DNA of 64,000 bases from Trichuris trichiura (taxonomy: Eukaryota; Nematoda; Enoplea; Trichinellida; Trichuridae). The stretch spans positions 806,001-870,000 of the forward strand of contig JBAJFE010000009.1 in assembly GCA_037903355.1 (NCBI GenBank), read 5' to 3'. The notes beneath the pieces were generated by a model that made no database searches, was not told the origin of the DNA, and worked only from the letters and a program-made list of their open reading frames with translations. The position numbers were made by a program, and so were the translations under genes. Of the stretch, positions 27,431 to 40,233 are shown piece by piece. Within the stretch, counting starts at the first letter, position 1. Each line of letters starts with the position of its first letter.

Positions 27431-28903
27431 TCACAAAGAATTTAAGACATCTTCGAAGCGGGAAATAATAGCTTCAACATGATGCGGCTGGAATATCAAG
27501 GCTGGACGAAATCGAATAGACTGTTCTCCGCAACCACCCAAATTCACTCCTCGTTGCCTAATCTGAGTTATTATTTTGTTACGGGTCGATACGTCGCAAC
27601 ATGTTACAGCACAGAACGTTCCTAGGCCTCGAGCGCTGTTCAAAAAGGCGGGATACTTCTTCTCCAGGCGCTTAAGTTCGCCTAGCAACAGCGCACCTGT
27701 ATTTTGGGTATTTTCTATTAAATTGTCTCGCTTGATGGCCTTTAGTACGCCTTCCAGTAAGACCAGTTTGGATGGATCGCCCATCCATGTGTTGAATATG
27801 CGATAGCCTTGTTTGACGTGTAGGTCGGATTTGTAGTAGTAGCCTCCAAGAAGCATTTTTTTTGAGAATGTCACTATCTCGGGTGGTTGCGGAAGATTCC
27901 AATGGCTATGGGCCCACATCTTACCTGTGACGCCGCAACCGGTTTGCACCTCGTCAACGATTAGCGCGGTCCCGTATTTCTTCACAATGTTTTGTAAGTT
28001 GTGGAAAAATGAGTTGGAAGCCCAGTGATCACCGCCTTCAGCTTGAACAGGCTCAACTATAACGCCGGCTACATGACAGCCCTTTTTGTTCCAAGTGTAT
28101 ATTTCGTTTTCAACTTCAGCCAGACAGTTCCTATCTTCGCTGGCGTTGAAGTCACTGTGCTCTTCTAGCGGATACTTGTAACGAGGATAGGAGGCTTTGG
28201 GCCAATTCAAAGCGGGAAAGTCCACTTTGTGTATTGCCTTGGAATGAGTTGTTGACAAGCAGGCATATGTGCGGCCGTGGAAAGAACCTTTGAAGCTGAG
28301 AATGGTCAGCGGTGGCGAACCAGGCGGCTTGTTTTCCATGCAGCTTTCCAACTCTTCCTGCGTCGGCTCTTTGCCTTTACGTTGCTTCGTTCTGTACCAG
28401 ATGAATGCCGTTTTAAAAGCATTTTCGTTGGAGCACGAACCGCACATCATTGTCATTACGTTATGCATTCCTTGAGGCGCAACGCTTAGAAGAGACTCCC
28501 TAATCCGCTTTGCATAGTCGGACGGCGGAAAGACTCCCAAAGCTGGACGATTAACGAACAGAGTTTGGTTCGATTTATTCTGAGTAATTTTCAGCAAATC
28601 CGGATGGTTGTAACCTATAGGAATAGACGATATCTGAGTGTAAGCGTCCAGAAGAAGATTGCCGTCCACATCAGCAATGTAGTTGCCAATTGATTTTTCG
28701 TAATCCACAAAAAATTGTACTGTTTCAGCATTTTGGATTTGGCCAAGTTCAGCTCGCATACTTTCCGACTTTGGACCAGGAATACTGGTTTTCATTGCTG
28801 GAGCTGATGGTTCATTCGGAAAGCTGCTTGCAACAGCCATTAATCGGCAAAAGTGTCTGATTGTTTTGAGAATATTTGGAAACTTTGTATTTGGCATAAT
28901 CAT
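27431..28903 (-). CDS. ABAT: 4-aminobutyrate aminotransferase (GABA transaminase), single exon
   Basis: PLP enzyme of the mitochondrial matrix that converts GABA and 2-oxoglutarate to succinate semialdehyde and glutamate, ending GABA signalling. One uninterrupted frame of 490 residues (human 500). The start ATG (28903) begins a basic N-terminus, [22 protein letters not shown], that looks like a matrix-targeting peptide. Family blocks: [42 protein letters not shown] (the C-x-x-C that holds the 2Fe-2S cluster in the mammalian enzyme), [26 protein letters not shown], and the PLP lysine in [12 protein letters not shown]. All catalytic residues I can check are present. Every other large gene in the window has many introns, so the lack of any is unusual. 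The stop codon of an upstream open frame overlaps its ATG by four bases. Confidence 0.94.
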   Translation of the reverse strand: MIMPNTKFPNILKTIRHFCRLMAVASSFPNEPSAPAMKTSIPGPKSESMRAELGQIQNAETVQFFVDYEKSIGNYIADVDGNLLLDAYTQISSIPIGYNHPDLLKITQNKSNQTLFVNRPALGVFPPSDYAKRIRESLLSVAPQGMHNVMTMMCGSCSNENAFKTAFIWYRTKQRKGKEPTQEELESCMENKPPGSPPLTILSFKGSFHGRTYACLSTTHSKAIHKVDFPALNWPKASYPRYKYPLEEHSDFNASEDRNCLAEVENEIYTWNKKGCHVAGVIVEPVQAEGGDHWASNSFFHNLQNIVKKYGTALIVDEVQTGCGVTGKMWAHSHWNLPQPPEIVTFSKKMLLGGYYYKSDLHVKQGYRIFNTWMGDPSKLVLLEGVLKAIKRDNLIENTQNTGALLLGELKRLEKKYPAFLNSARGLGTFCAVTCCDVSTRNKIITQIRQRGVNLGGCGEQSIRFRPALIFQPHHVEAIISRFEDVLNSL

Positions 28904-29132
28904 TCTTTCTTAAAAGAAGGTGGTTTAGCAAAAGAAGGGAAGAGTAAACCCGAGAACGACCAGTCAACTGGTTCGATCAACAGCAATGCCACTACGAAAT
29001 GGTACCATTCACCGACAATCAATACTCTGATTGCTGCAAGACGCCCAAATAATCCCTTTGGAGCGTTGGCACGCTGCAAAGTTTTGAAAGCGAGATACTG
29101 GAACTGACGTTGAGAGTGACGCAGATCTTCCA
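28900..29132 (-). CDS. Unidentified membrane-protein exon abutting GABA transaminase
   Basis: On the minus strand a frame opens after an acceptor-like AAATTTAG and runs to a TGA at 28900-28902, overlapping the GABA transaminase ATG as ATGA. The peptide (about 77 residues) has a basic start ([18 protein letters not shown]), a hydrophobic segment around [19 protein letters not shown], and a short tail ending PPSFKKE. It looks like the C-terminal exon of a small membrane protein. I do not recognise the family and did not find upstream exons. Alternatively it is a chance frame in the 5' leader of the transaminase. Confidence 0.35.
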
Positions 29133-31190
<2,058 letters not shown>

Positions 31191-31194
31191 CTTA

Positions 31195-31330
31195 TGTAGC
31201 GGAGCGACAAAATATCGTATCATGCGTTGACCTGTGAATCTTGAACGGAATACGGTATTCTGTAGTTAGTGCGTGCGAGGGTTGTGCGAGTAAAAGTTGC
31301 GCTATAGCTCGTCTGTTCGGATCTGCTACA
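31195..31330 (+). repeat. 5' LTR of gypsy element
   Basis: 136 bp, beginning TGTAGCGGAG and ending TCTGCTACA. Very short for a gypsy LTR. Promoter and polyadenylation signals must lie here, but I see no obvious TATA box. Confidence 0.95.
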
Positions 31331-31349
31331 TTTGGTGACCCGTTCACTC

Positions 31350-32141
31350 ATGGACCCCTCACCCACACCCAATCCGCACGTGATAGCAGCGGTCGCGGTC
31401 AAGCTTCCCACCTTCTGGCCACACAACGCCAAGCTGTGGTTTGCGCAGGCGGAAGCGCAGTTCGTTCTTGGCCGCATCACCGCCTCCTCGACGAAATTTT
31501 ATCATACCATAGCCTCGCTGAACGAGACCGTGGCAGCAGAGGTAGAGGACCTCTTGGAACCTCAAGGCGACCACCCGTACGAACACTTGAAGCAGAAGCT
31601 GTTGGAAAGATTTGCCGCTACGGAAGAACAATGTTTCCGCACTCTTGCAGATGACTCACCGCTTGGCGATCGCCGCCCGACGCAGTTGCTCCGCGAAATG
31701 CGCCACGCAGCTGCAGGCGTCGTTGACGTTGACAGCTCATTCTTTCGGCAGCTGTTTCTGCATCGATTGCCACCTAACGTCCAGCTTGTGCTTAAGGCGT
31801 TCCGCACAGCTACTATCGACGAGTTGGCCCGTGCGGCTGATGATATTCTTCCCATGGAGAACCCCGTAAACATCGTCACAGCTACGAACGCGACTGTCGA
31901 TTCACCGACGCTACAAGAGCTGCGAGACGAAATACAGGACCTTCGACAGCAGTTGCGCTTGCTCACAGTCGATCTTTCCCGATCCCGCCGCGAGCGCGCC
32001 GGGCCCTCCAGCTCATCGCCATCACAGCGCGCCGCTCGTCGATCATCATTTTCATCGCCCCCCACTGTCTGCTACTTTCATCGCAAATTTGGCCAACGTG
32101 CTCGTCGCTGCCGCCCGCCCTGCTCTTTTTCGGGAAACTAA
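31350..32141 (+). CDS. gag: Gypsy gag polyprotein
   Basis: Capsid/nucleocapsid precursor of 263 residues starting at the ATG at 31350. The N-terminal part ([22 protein letters not shown] ... HTIASLNE, then LLERF and LFLHRLP) is the capsid-type domain common in Mag-like and K02A2.6-like gypsy elements. A coiled-coil-like stretch follows, then a basic tail and a single zinc-knuckle-like cysteine/histidine cluster ([17 protein letters not shown]). Gag ends at TAA 32139-32141, directly after the heptamer GGGAAAC (32132-32138), which is in the correct phase (G GGA AAC) for -1 frameshifting into pol. Confidence 0.9.
   Translation: MDPSPTPNPHVIAAVAVKLPTFWPHNAKLWFAQAEAQFVLGRITASSTKFYHTIASLNETVAAEVEDLLEPQGDHPYEHLKQKLLERFAATEEQCFRTLADDSPLGDRRPTQLLREMRHAAAGVVDVDSSFFRQLFLHRLPPNVQLVLKAFRTATIDELARAADDILPMENPVNIVTATNATVDSPTLQELRDEIQDLRQQLRLLTVDLSRSRRERAGPSSSSPSQRAARRSSFSSPPTVCYFHRKFGQRARRCRPPCSFSGN
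32132..32138 (+). promoter_or_regulatory. Putative -1 ribosomal frameshift site GGGAAAC
   Basis: X XXY YYZ slippery heptamer in gag phase, with the gag stop codon immediately next. Slipping back one base gives GGG AAA CTA and enters the pol frame, which is open without a stop through the protease. No ATG stands at the start of pol, supporting expression as a gag-pol fusion. Whether a pseudoknot or stem follows was not computed. Confidence 0.75.
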
Positions 32142-35100
32142 CTCGCCGGACCCTCCAGGCGGTAGAGAGTCCGGCATCTTCATACAACCGCCAACTTTTT
32201 TTCATTCAAGACAAACGATCAAAGATAAAATTTTTGGTCGACACTGGATCGCAAGTCAGCGTATTACCCATGCAGTCTCGACTATTTTATCAACAACGAC
32301 AACCCGATCCAACGACACTACTCGCCGCTAATGGTACCCGCGTGCCGACATTTGGTACCTGTAAGCTTATCGTTGATTTCGGCATGGGTTCCCCGTTCAA
32401 ATGGTCTTTTCTCATTGCTAGTGTCCGTTACCCAATCCTGGGTGCTGATTTCTTCCGCCATTTCAATCTCCTCGTCGACGTCAAACGCAAACAGCTCATC
32501 AATGCCAAAACGTACGCTCATATAACATGCACGCCACTGCAGGATAATCTTATCGGCTATACAGGCGCTCTTCGGCGAGCAGACAGTCGCGCACACATGA
32601 TTTTAGCCCGCTTCCCACAACTCACTTCGTGCACAACTGCTGCTGAGCCGGTTCGTCATACAGTGCAGCATCGTATTATCACTTTTGGACCGCCCGTTTT
32701 CAGCCGTCCACGACGGTTGCCACCACAGAAGTTACGAGCTGCCAAACAAGAATTCGATACTATGCTACGGTTAGGGATCATTCGACCCTCCAGCAGTAGC
32801 TGGGCGTCGCCGCTCCATATGGTACCCAAGAAACAGCCAGATACTTGGCGCCCTTGCGGCGATTATCGAAAGCTGAATAACGTCACAAAACCAGACAGGT
32901 ATCCAATACCGAATCTCAATGATTTCGCCTCACAGTTGCACGGCAGATCTATATTTTCGAAACTCGACTTGGTCCGCGCGTACCAACAGATTCCCGTTCA
33001 TCATAGAGACGTACCTAAGACAGCAATAACGACACCTTTCGGTTTGTACGAGTACCTCCGCATGCCCTTCGGTTTGCGAAATGCCGCTCAAACTTTTCAA
33101 AGGTTCATGGACGAAGTCACACGAGGACTTGACTTCTGTTTCGTTTACTTAGATGATATACTCGTGGCTAGCAAAACGACACGAGAGCACGACGCGCATT
33201 TGGAGACACTTTTTCGTCGTTTAGCCCAGTACGGGGTTAAGCTCAACCCCGACAAATGCCTCTTCCACGTATCAAGCCTGGCCTTCCTGGGTTTTCAGTT
33301 GTCACCTACCGGTATCCGTCCACTTCAGGAAAAAGTAGACGTCATCCAGCGTTTCCCCCCTCCGACTAACATGAAGGAACTGCGACGTTTCCTCGGGTGT
33401 ATAAACTTTTACCGTCGATTTATTCCTAATGCCGCTGCTTTGTTAGCCCCTTTGGAACGACTGATTTCGTCACAACCTGACAAACAAACAATTCACTTGT
33501 CATCTGAAGACCGTCATGCCTTCGAACGCGTCAAGCAAGCTTTGGCAGATGCAGTTCTGCTGACGCATCCGGCTGATGGCGCCCCGCTAGCATTGGTAGT
33601 CGACGCCAGCGATAATGCCGCGGGTGCGGTTCTCCAACAAAAGGTGCACGGCCAATGGACCCCGCTGTCATTCTTTTCCCGACGTTTCCAACAACGGGAG
33701 ACACGGTACAGCGCCTTTGGCCGAGAGCTTCTGGCTGTCTATTCAGCGATCCGGCACTTTCGTTACCTTTTAGAAGGGCGCCAGTTTACCGTATGGACGG
33801 ATCACAAGCCGCTAGTGCAAGCGTTAAAGCGCGGTGCCGGAATGCATTGTTCACGTGAGGTCAGGCAACTAGATTACATTACCTCTTTCACCAGTGACGT
33901 CAGGCATATCAAAGGCAAAAATAACGCGGTGGCCGATGCTTTGTCCAGAGTGTCAGTCCATGCATTGTCCTCTATCCTTGACTCCGCCGACCTTAAGGTT
34001 TTAGCCGCAGAACAGGTGGGTGATGCAGAGCTGCAACAACTGCAAAACAGCTCTACGTTGCGCATGACCCAGGTTGAAGTTCCGCATTTGAATGTCACGC
34101 TGTGGTGTGATTTGTCCCACGACCGGGTTCGCCCATTTGTACCAGCATCGTTGCGTCGAAAGATTTTCTCCACGTTACATTCGCCATCTCACCCGGGTAT
34201 TCGAGCGACTCGCCGTTTAATTACGCAACATTACATTTGGCCTGCGATGAATCGCGACATAGCTCACATGGTAAGAAGTTGCGACATGTGTCAGCGTATA
34301 AAAATTCAGCGTCACACAAAGGCGCCGCCAACTGTTTTCAACGTACCTGATCGCCGGTTCGACCACGTACATTTAGACCTCGTTGGACCGTTACCGCAAT
34401 GCCGCGGATGTTCATATCTCGTTACCATGGTCGATCGTTTCACGCGGTGGCCTGAGGTTGTTCCGATAAAGGACGCGACTGCCGTCACTGTTGCCCGAGC
34501 CTTCTTGTCTACTTGGATCTCCAGGTTTGGCGTTCCCGCCGTTGTCACCACGGATCAAGGCAAACAGTTCCAGAGCTCGTTTTGGCACGAACTGACGTCC
34601 TTGCTGGGCGTAAAATTGGCACCAACTACGGCATACCACCCTCAATCGAATGGGCTCGTTGAGAGGTTGCACCGCCAGTTGAAATGCGCGTTAACGGCTC
34701 ACGTGCAAGCCTCCCGCCCCTGGGTAGATGCCTTACCTCTGGTGTTGCTCGGACTCCGCACGGCTGTTAAAGAAGACTTGCGGCATGCGCCGGCTGAGTT
34801 AGTCTTTGGTTCCCCATTACGACTCCCCGGCGTTTTCTTCAGTCAAATATCGGCCCGCAGTAATGTAGCGGAACACAGCGACGAGCTACAACTGTTTTTC
34901 GACTCCATCCGACCGCCCCCCACGCGACGACAGCGAAGTCATGGATGGTTCGTGCCTAAGGAGTTGCATGACTGTACGCACGTTTTCCTGCGTCACGACG
35001 CCCCGCGTCCACCATTGTCACCAACCTTTGACGGACCGTACAGGGTGACGGCGAGAACGGCGAAGACGGTTACGATCATGCAAAACGGCAAGCTAAAAAC

Positions 35101-35200
35101 CGTCTCCATCGACAGGGTCAAGCCCGCCTTCATTGACCCACACTACGAGGCGCCGAAGCGGCAGGTTCGTTTCGCTTCTACAGTCGAATTCATCCGGTGA
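32138..35200 (+). CDS. pol: Gypsy pol polyprotein: protease, reverse transcriptase, RNase H, integrase
   Basis: Read after the -1 shift as one frame of about 1020 residues. Protease: [13 protein letters not shown], with the catalytic aspartate. Reverse transcriptase: [13 protein letters not shown] and the active site YLDDILVA (near 33146). RNase [38 protein letters not shown] and WTDHKPL. Integrase: an HHCC zinc-binding region ([11 protein letters not shown] ... CDMCQ, near 34190-34300) and the D, D and E of the catalytic triad in [23 protein letters not shown] and NGLVERLHR. The C-terminus ends with a small beta-rich tail ([11 protein letters not shown]). No stop codon or missing catalytic residue is seen. 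Confidence 0.95.
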   Translation, partial: LTRRTLQAVESPASSYNRQLFFIQDKRSKIKFLVDTGSQVSVLPMQSRLFYQQRQPDPTTLLAANGTRVPTFGTCKLIVDFGMGSPFKWSFLIASVRYPILGADFFRHFNLLVDVKRKQLINAKTYAHITCTPLQDNLIGYTGALRRADSRAHMILARFPQLTSCTTAAEPVRHTVQHRIITFGPPVFSRPRRLPPQKLRAAKQEFDTMLRLGIIRPSSSSWASPLHMVPKKQPDTWRPCGDYRKLNNVTKPDRYPIPNLNDFASQLHGRSIFSKLDLVRAYQQIPVHHRDVPKTAITTPFGLYEYLRMPFGLRNAAQTFQRFMDEVTRGLDFCFVYLDDILVASKTTREHDAHLETLFRRLAQYGVKLNPDKCLFHVSSLAFLGFQLSPTGIRPLQEKVDVIQRFPPPTNMKELRRFLGCINFYRRFIPNAAALLAPLERLISSQPDKQTIHLSSEDRHAFERVKQALADAVLLTHPADGAPLALVVDASDNAAGAVLQQKVHGQWTPLSFFSRRFQQRETRYSAFGRELLAVYSAIRHFRYLLEGRQFTVWTDHKPLVQALKRGAGMHCSREVRQLDYITSFTSDVRHIKGKNNAVADALSRVSVHALSSILDSADLKVLAAEQVGDAELQQLQNSSTLRMTQVEVPHLNVTLWCDLSHDRVRPFVPASLRRKIFSTLHSPSHPGIRATRRLITQHYIWPAMNRDIAHMVRSCDMCQRIKIQRHTKAPPTVFNVPDRRFDHVHLDLVGPLPQCRGCSYLVTMVDRFTRWPEVVPIKDATAVTVARAFLSTWISRFGVPAVVTTDQGKQFQSSFWHELTSLLGVKLAPTTAYHPQSNGLVERLHRQLKCALTAHVQASRPWVDALPLVLLGLRTAVKEDLRHAPAELVFGSPLRLPGVFFSQISARSNVAEHSDELQLFFDSIRPPPTRRQRSHGWFVPKELHDCTHVFLRHDAPRPPLSPTFDGPYRVTARTAKTVTIMQNGKLKTVSIDRVKPAFIDPHYEAPKRQVRFASTVEFIR

Positions 35201-35217
35201 ATTCTGGAGGGAGGCTG

Positions 35218-35353
35218 TGTAGCGGAGCGACAAAATATCGTATCATGCGTTGACCTGTGAATCTTGAACGGAATACGGTATTCTGTAGTTAGTGCGTGCG
35301 AGGGTTGTGCGAGTAAAAGTTGCGCTATAGCTCGTCTGTTCGGATCTGCTACA
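35218..35353 (+). repeat. 3' LTR of gypsy element
   Basis: Identical to the 5' LTR base for base (136 bp). Its right end lies 428 bp before the start codon of the small heat-shock protein gene, in the same orientation. Confidence 0.95.
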
Positions 35354-35780
35354 CTTATAATAGGTAAGTGAAAAGCCTATTTTCTTGAGCAATAATTAAA
35401 TAAAAACCTTACGAAAAGTTGGTTTGACTCGCAGGCTTTAAAAAGTTAGTCTAACTTGAAAAGTACAGTAAACTGTACTTGCAAATCAATTTGGTCTGCT
35501 GTTATGTCTACAGGCGAAGATTAGTTCAATCATTTTGTAAGCTGTATCGTCCGCTGAGTAAACGGTAAAAGCGTTCGAAAATTAATATAATAATTGGCAG
35601 CAAGGATAGCGAACATGGAACACGCGTTCTTGCGCAACTGTCGTCTCTCAGCGCTTATCCGAAACGAACGTTATTGATCCTCTCTTTTGCCTTTCTTCGT
35701 GTTGGAGTCGCTTTAAACTTCGTCAGGTGGTTTTAAAAGGCGAGTGTATAATCCTTTGCACTTATAGGCAAGCAGAGACA

Positions 35781-36317
35781 ATGTCCATGTTTCCGTGGTC
35801 ATTCTTTCCATCCTTCAACGATAACCCAACAACAAATGGCTTTCCTTTGCAACGATGGGATCCTTTCGCAGAAGCTAGTCGCATGATGCAGCATATGGAC
35901 GGCATGTTTCGCATGCTAATGGAACCACCTGGCTTTATGAACAATCGCGGATTTGAAATAATGAACTCGGTGCCAACTGCGGTTGAAAGCAATGGAAACT
36001 TCAGAGTTGCACTGGATGTCAAAGACTACAGGCCGGAAGAAATTAAAGTTACAACCCTGCAAGACCGAGTTATTATTGAAGGTAGACAGGAAGCCTCGCG
36101 AGGTGACCATGGTTTCTTTGCGCGACAGTTCACGCGCTCGTACATGTTTCCCAGAGGCGTGATGCCTCAGGACGTAACTTCAAGTCTCTCCGCTGATGGT
36201 ATGCTAACAATAGAAGCTCGCGGACAAGGCAGCATTGAAGATGTGACATCGGCACCGAACAGACGACGTCGAAATGCCCGCGATCTTGTACTATCCGAAC
36301 CAACCATCTATTACTAA
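35781..36317 (+). CDS. Small heat-shock protein (alpha-crystallin/HSP20), single coding exon
   Basis: ATP-independent chaperone that holds unfolding proteins. From the ATG at 35781 the frame gives 178 residues, usual for invertebrate sHSPs. N-terminal region: aromatic and methionine-rich (MFPWSFFPSF ... WDPFAEASRMMQHMDGMFRM). Alpha-crystallin domain from about residue 70: FRVALDVKDYRPEEIKV, DRVIIEGRQE, then FARQFTRSYMFPRGV and LSADGMLTIEA, in the normal beta-strand order. The C-terminal extension is basic (RRRRNARD) and ends SEPTIYY; I see no classic I-x-I motif, though L-V-L is close. An AG at the end of CACTTATAG, just before the start, could be an acceptor for a leader exon or trans-splicing. 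The young gypsy LTR lies immediately upstream. The gene converges with WDR1. Confidence 0.92.
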   Translation: MSMFPWSFFPSFNDNPTTNGFPLQRWDPFAEASRMMQHMDGMFRMLMEPPGFMNNRGFEIMNSVPTAVESNGNFRVALDVKDYRPEEIKVTTLQDRVIIEGRQEASRGDHGFFARQFTRSYMFPRGVMPQDVTSSLSADGMLTIEARGQGSIEDVTSAPNRRRRNARDLVLSEPTIYY

Positions 36318-36807
36318 TTTTATGACTGTATTCCGTGCATAGAATGTAGTAGTGTGAAATCGCTTGCATTCTTTACGTTTTCCTCCGTTATAAGACGGTA
36401 AGTTTCACTTTGTTTTTTGACGGGTGTGGGTTTCAATGATTCGTGTACGAGTGTGCAAATTGCTTGACGTTAAAAGTAATTGTTAAAGCATGCTTCAATT
36501 TCGTTCTGCTTGCATTGACAGCTGCTTAATCGAATATCCATACAGCTTAGGTTACTATTTTTAATTCCTAAACATAACGGATAGGAAAGCGAATTGGGAA
36601 TTTAAAATCAACTCTATTTGGCAACAAAGCATTAGAAAAGTTGGTTCTGTAGGCAAAAGTAGGCAAAGCCGTAAGTAGCGTTCTCAACCGAGAAATGGTT
36701 GATTAACAAGTAACCGCGAAGCAGTATAATGAGTATTGAGTCGACTATGTCGTAAAGTGAACCATTTTCCTACGAAAGCGTTCCATAAAGTATATGACTG
36801 TATAAAG
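36318..36807. other. Spacer between convergent sHSP and WDR1 genes
   Basis: AT-rich, no coding content seen. It holds the 3' untranslated regions of both genes. Confidence 0.4.
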
Positions 36808-39749
36808 CTACAATGTCAAGCTCCATTGCCTAACCATGGCATCTTGACCTACAGATACTAAGGTGTTGCTATCAAGCCAGTCGATACTGGTTATCTGGCT
36901 CATTGTATGGGCCCCTGAAGAAATAAATATTAAACCTAACAACAAACATAGCTTAGGTAAGATCTTGCCTTTTATAACTAGCGGATGTTCGCCAGGGGAT
37001 CGCATATCCCAGACGATGATGCTCGTATCTAAACTTCCTGAGGCAATGTAACGATTGCAAGGACTCCAAGCAAGGCAGTTGACCCGAGCAGTATGAAAAC
37101 TCCAGTCATTTTTAATAGCAGGCTAAAAAGAAAGTTAACTTAGAAAAGCTGACTCTATCAACATACTGGGTGATACCTCCAAAGAAGGGACGCTGTAGGG
37201 CACTACTCTACGCGTAGTATCTGAAGCGGCCAATAATTGACCATCTGGACTGAATCGGACGCAGGTTACACTTCCGTGATGGGATGCTTCTTTAAGTAGA
37301 TGCAAGGAAAGGTTTTTCAACTCGTACAGCCTTACTTTGCTGTCCTAAAACCAATCTAGTTGCAACTTACATAAAATCAACAATAGCTTTAGCACATAAT
37401 AAGAATATGGATACGTACCTGCCCTCCGACTGCTAGCAGGTTACCTTCAGGATTCAAAGCCACGCAGGTGGCCTCGAAAGGGGCAGGTTCCTTACACGCA
37501 AGCTTGTTATCTTTGAAAAGTAGGATTGCCTTAAGGGTTGCAACGGCGACCAGATTCTTATCTCCAATAACATCACGCGGTTGCGATTCTAGTTTAATTG
37601 TTTCCGCTTGAACTTGCTCATCCATATTTTTAACCATTGCAAGTGTATCGTCCATGCTCACCGTCAGCAGGATGTCTTTGGTCTTATGCATCGCTTGTAC
37701 TTGAGAAGAATGCCATTTCGGACTCAGCTGGTCGGCATTTCCCGACTTGCCGCTCCAACGCACTAGACAGCAATACTGATGATAAAAGATTTATGCAAAT
37801 TTCAGAGTAGATAAATTACCAACAGCACCTTCCATGTCTCCAGTGAAAAAGGTATCATTTTCTCTGTCGGCAGCAACTGATGTTACAGGTTTACTGTGAC
37901 CCTTAACAACCATACGAGGCTTCTGAGGATTGGAAGGATCGAGGTAATTGATGCAACCAGAAAGTGACACTGATAAAAGATAATCGCCTTGCCATAGGCA
38001 TGCCAGCTGTTGGTCATTGACAGTTTCTCCAAGCGAAAATGTTCTTAAGTTGAAATAGTTCGTTCGAAAAGTAAAGTGCGTTCGTACATAAGCCTTACGT
38101 TACAACGTTACCGACTTCTACGTCCCAAATTTTGCAAGTTCTATCCGCCGAAGCGGTCAGCAATTGTTTCCCAGTTGAATTCCAGCTAAGCTTAAAAAAT
38201 CGCAAAATTAACAACGCTTTTACGTTTCTGATTCGTCCAACTTAGACGGTCGACGGTTTAATGAAAAGTAAGTTCCTACCGCGTATACGCCTCCTTTGTG
38301 CGCGCATGAATTGCAGGCAGGATCCAAGAGCTCCTTCAAATTTGTTCCTTCTGTACCATCATAAACGAAAACCTGAAAATCTCAACCGCTTATCAAATTA
38401 ACGCTCAATATAATACATTAGCTGTACTGTAAGCCAATAGTGTTTGCAAAATTATTTGACGCATGCGAACAGATAGACGCAAACTTAATATAGCTAAGAC
38501 AAAATCTTGTCCAGCAAATTAAGCTTAGGCCATATTTAACAAAATACAATTGCAAACCTTTCCGTCGGCACCGCAAGAAGCGAACACGTCGCCGGATGGA
38601 GAATAACGTACGCATTGAGCAAATCGTCCGTGACTGTAGGAATGCGTTTTAAATTTAAAAGGCGGACCTTCGAAAATTGCCGTCGAATTATCTTCGGAAG
38701 CGGTGACTAATCGAAGAGGTTTTGTTGGGCGAAAGTCAATGGAATTGATGGCTTTCGTCTGGCCACATAGATTGCCATTACTTGTACCAGTTTCGAATAA
38801 AAATACGTGAGCAAAGCGTTCCCGTCCGTCTCCGGCGACAGCAATCCTTTGATTATCAGCTGACCAGCTGACGTCTCTTATAGCAGCAGCCAACGGTTGA
38901 TATTCTTTCTTCAAAATATGTTCCTTTTGCGTCGTATCCCAAATTCTCAATTTTCCCGATTTATCTTAAGCGGGAAGAGCTGTTCAATGACGATAATAAT
39001 TATTAATTAATGGCCCACATGCCTCCTGAAGCGATGTAGTTTCCGCTTGGTGAATATTTTGCCACACAAGCAGGTGTAGAATGCTCAGTGTATACGTCGC
39101 TTAGCCACGGATTCTAAAACGTAGTACTTCTTTGTAGTATTACAGCGTCTACATACTATGTAAACCAAAAGCAATGTTTTGACATTAACCTGCAAACAAT
39201 TTTGCGTTATGAGCATGAAAATGGCTTCCTGTACCTTACAGACGCGCTGAAACATACTGCCTGAGCCAGTGACTAAAACACAAATTAGAAAAAATAAAAA
39301 ATACAAACGCGTATTCTATACTGTCAAACTATGAGTATTAGTACAAAAAACTAGCTTACTAGTGCTTAAAAAAAGCAATATGTTGAACATTTTCGAGTCT
39401 TCAAATCGATTTTAGAAGACGGATAAGTTTTTTATGGCAAGAAACATTGGAAATTCAAGCATACACCATTCTACGATCTTGTTCAATCAGTTACTGCAAG
39501 CTTTACGAAAAAGCAAGACAGATAATAGCCAATAATTTATTTGCAGTGTAGCGTTACCTGTATATCACGGATAACGACGCTATTGCCATTGCAGTAGAGA
39601 AAATTTTTTCCTTTTGGATCGCCATTTATTACCAAAGGCATGCCACGAGTGGTCAGCGGAAGGGCGGCAAAGACTGACTCTGCGTAACGAGGAATCACAT
39701 TATCTGACAAAGAAAAACTTGCCAATGCCTTACTGCAACGATACTCCAT
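36808..39749 (-). CDS. WDR1: Actin-interacting protein 1 (WDR1/AIP1, UNC-78 type), ten exons
   Basis: Double beta-propeller WD-repeat protein that works with ADF/cofilin to disassemble actin filaments. Exons in order: 39558-39749, 39023-39113, 38558-38964, 38280-38372, 38099-38190, 37829-38043, 37419-37762, 37177-37344, 36969-37122, 36808-36914; 620 residues (human 606, C. elegans UNC-78 611). Hallmarks: [106 protein letters not shown], and the end [16 protein letters not shown]. Two introns use GC donors: 38965-39022 (GAG/GCATGT) and 36915-36968 (AAG/GCAAGA). The second is 54 nt long and lacks stops, so its retention would keep the frame. The first ATG (39749) is my choice of start; the family's own start is a few residues shorter. 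Divergent from EMC4, 484 bp away. Confidence 0.94.
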
Positions 39750-40233
39750 GACCAAACAACAAAGAAGGATTTTTTTTATTTCAAATGAACAAATATTGGC
39801 AGTAGGCAAGAAGAGCAGCCGGTTAGTAAGCTTACCACAAAGGTACAAGGCACGAAATTAAGAAGAAACAGAAAATCGCTATGCCTACAGGTAGGCGAAC
39901 CTGATAACCAATGCAAGAACGGTAGGCAACATCATGACTAATCATGGTCGCCCTAATTGCGGAACATTTTGCAACATGTCCTCGCGCCTCTGCAACTGCC
40001 CACCGTAGGCAGTCATAGGCGATATCTAGAAAACGACTTTTTTAGAAGGGAAAAATTTTCTTACGCGTAAAATATTAATAAAAATTTCGATGACGACTAT
40101 CCTGGCCACTATACACTAAGCCTGCGAGGATCGCTAGAAAGAAACTTTACGAATCATGCTGACCTCACGTAATCTTTTGTTGGAACTTGAGCAAAAATCC
40201 GCGCGTACTGTACGCAACTGTTACTTTTCGTCA
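39750..40233. promoter_or_regulatory. Shared divergent promoter region of WDR1 and EMC4
   Basis: WDR1 (minus strand, start 39749) and EMC4 (plus strand, start 40234) are head to head with 484 bp between start codons, so both promoters must lie here. I see no clear TATA box. Inferred from gene arrangement only. Confidence 0.45.

Larger units (their letters stand above)
31195..35353 (+). mobile_element. Complete Ty3/gypsy LTR retrotransposon (Mag-like)
   Basis: The element is 4159 bp with two 136-bp LTRs (31195-31330 and 35218-35353), both TG...CA and identical at every base. It is flanked by a 4-bp target duplication CTTA (31191-31194 and 35354-35357). A primer-binding site TGGTGACCCG starts at 31333, two bases after the 5' LTR, and a purine-rich tract (GGAGGGAGGC) lies just before the 3' LTR. 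Gag and pol frames are open throughout. Identical LTRs, full frames and a clean duplication show a very recent insertion, and the copy may still be active. There is no env-like frame. GC content is clearly higher than in the flanks. Confidence 0.95.

Noticed and set aside
31562..32065. 167-codon minus-strand frame inside gag
   Set aside because: Antisense shadow of the GC-rich gag gene; no similarity and the gag domains explain the region.
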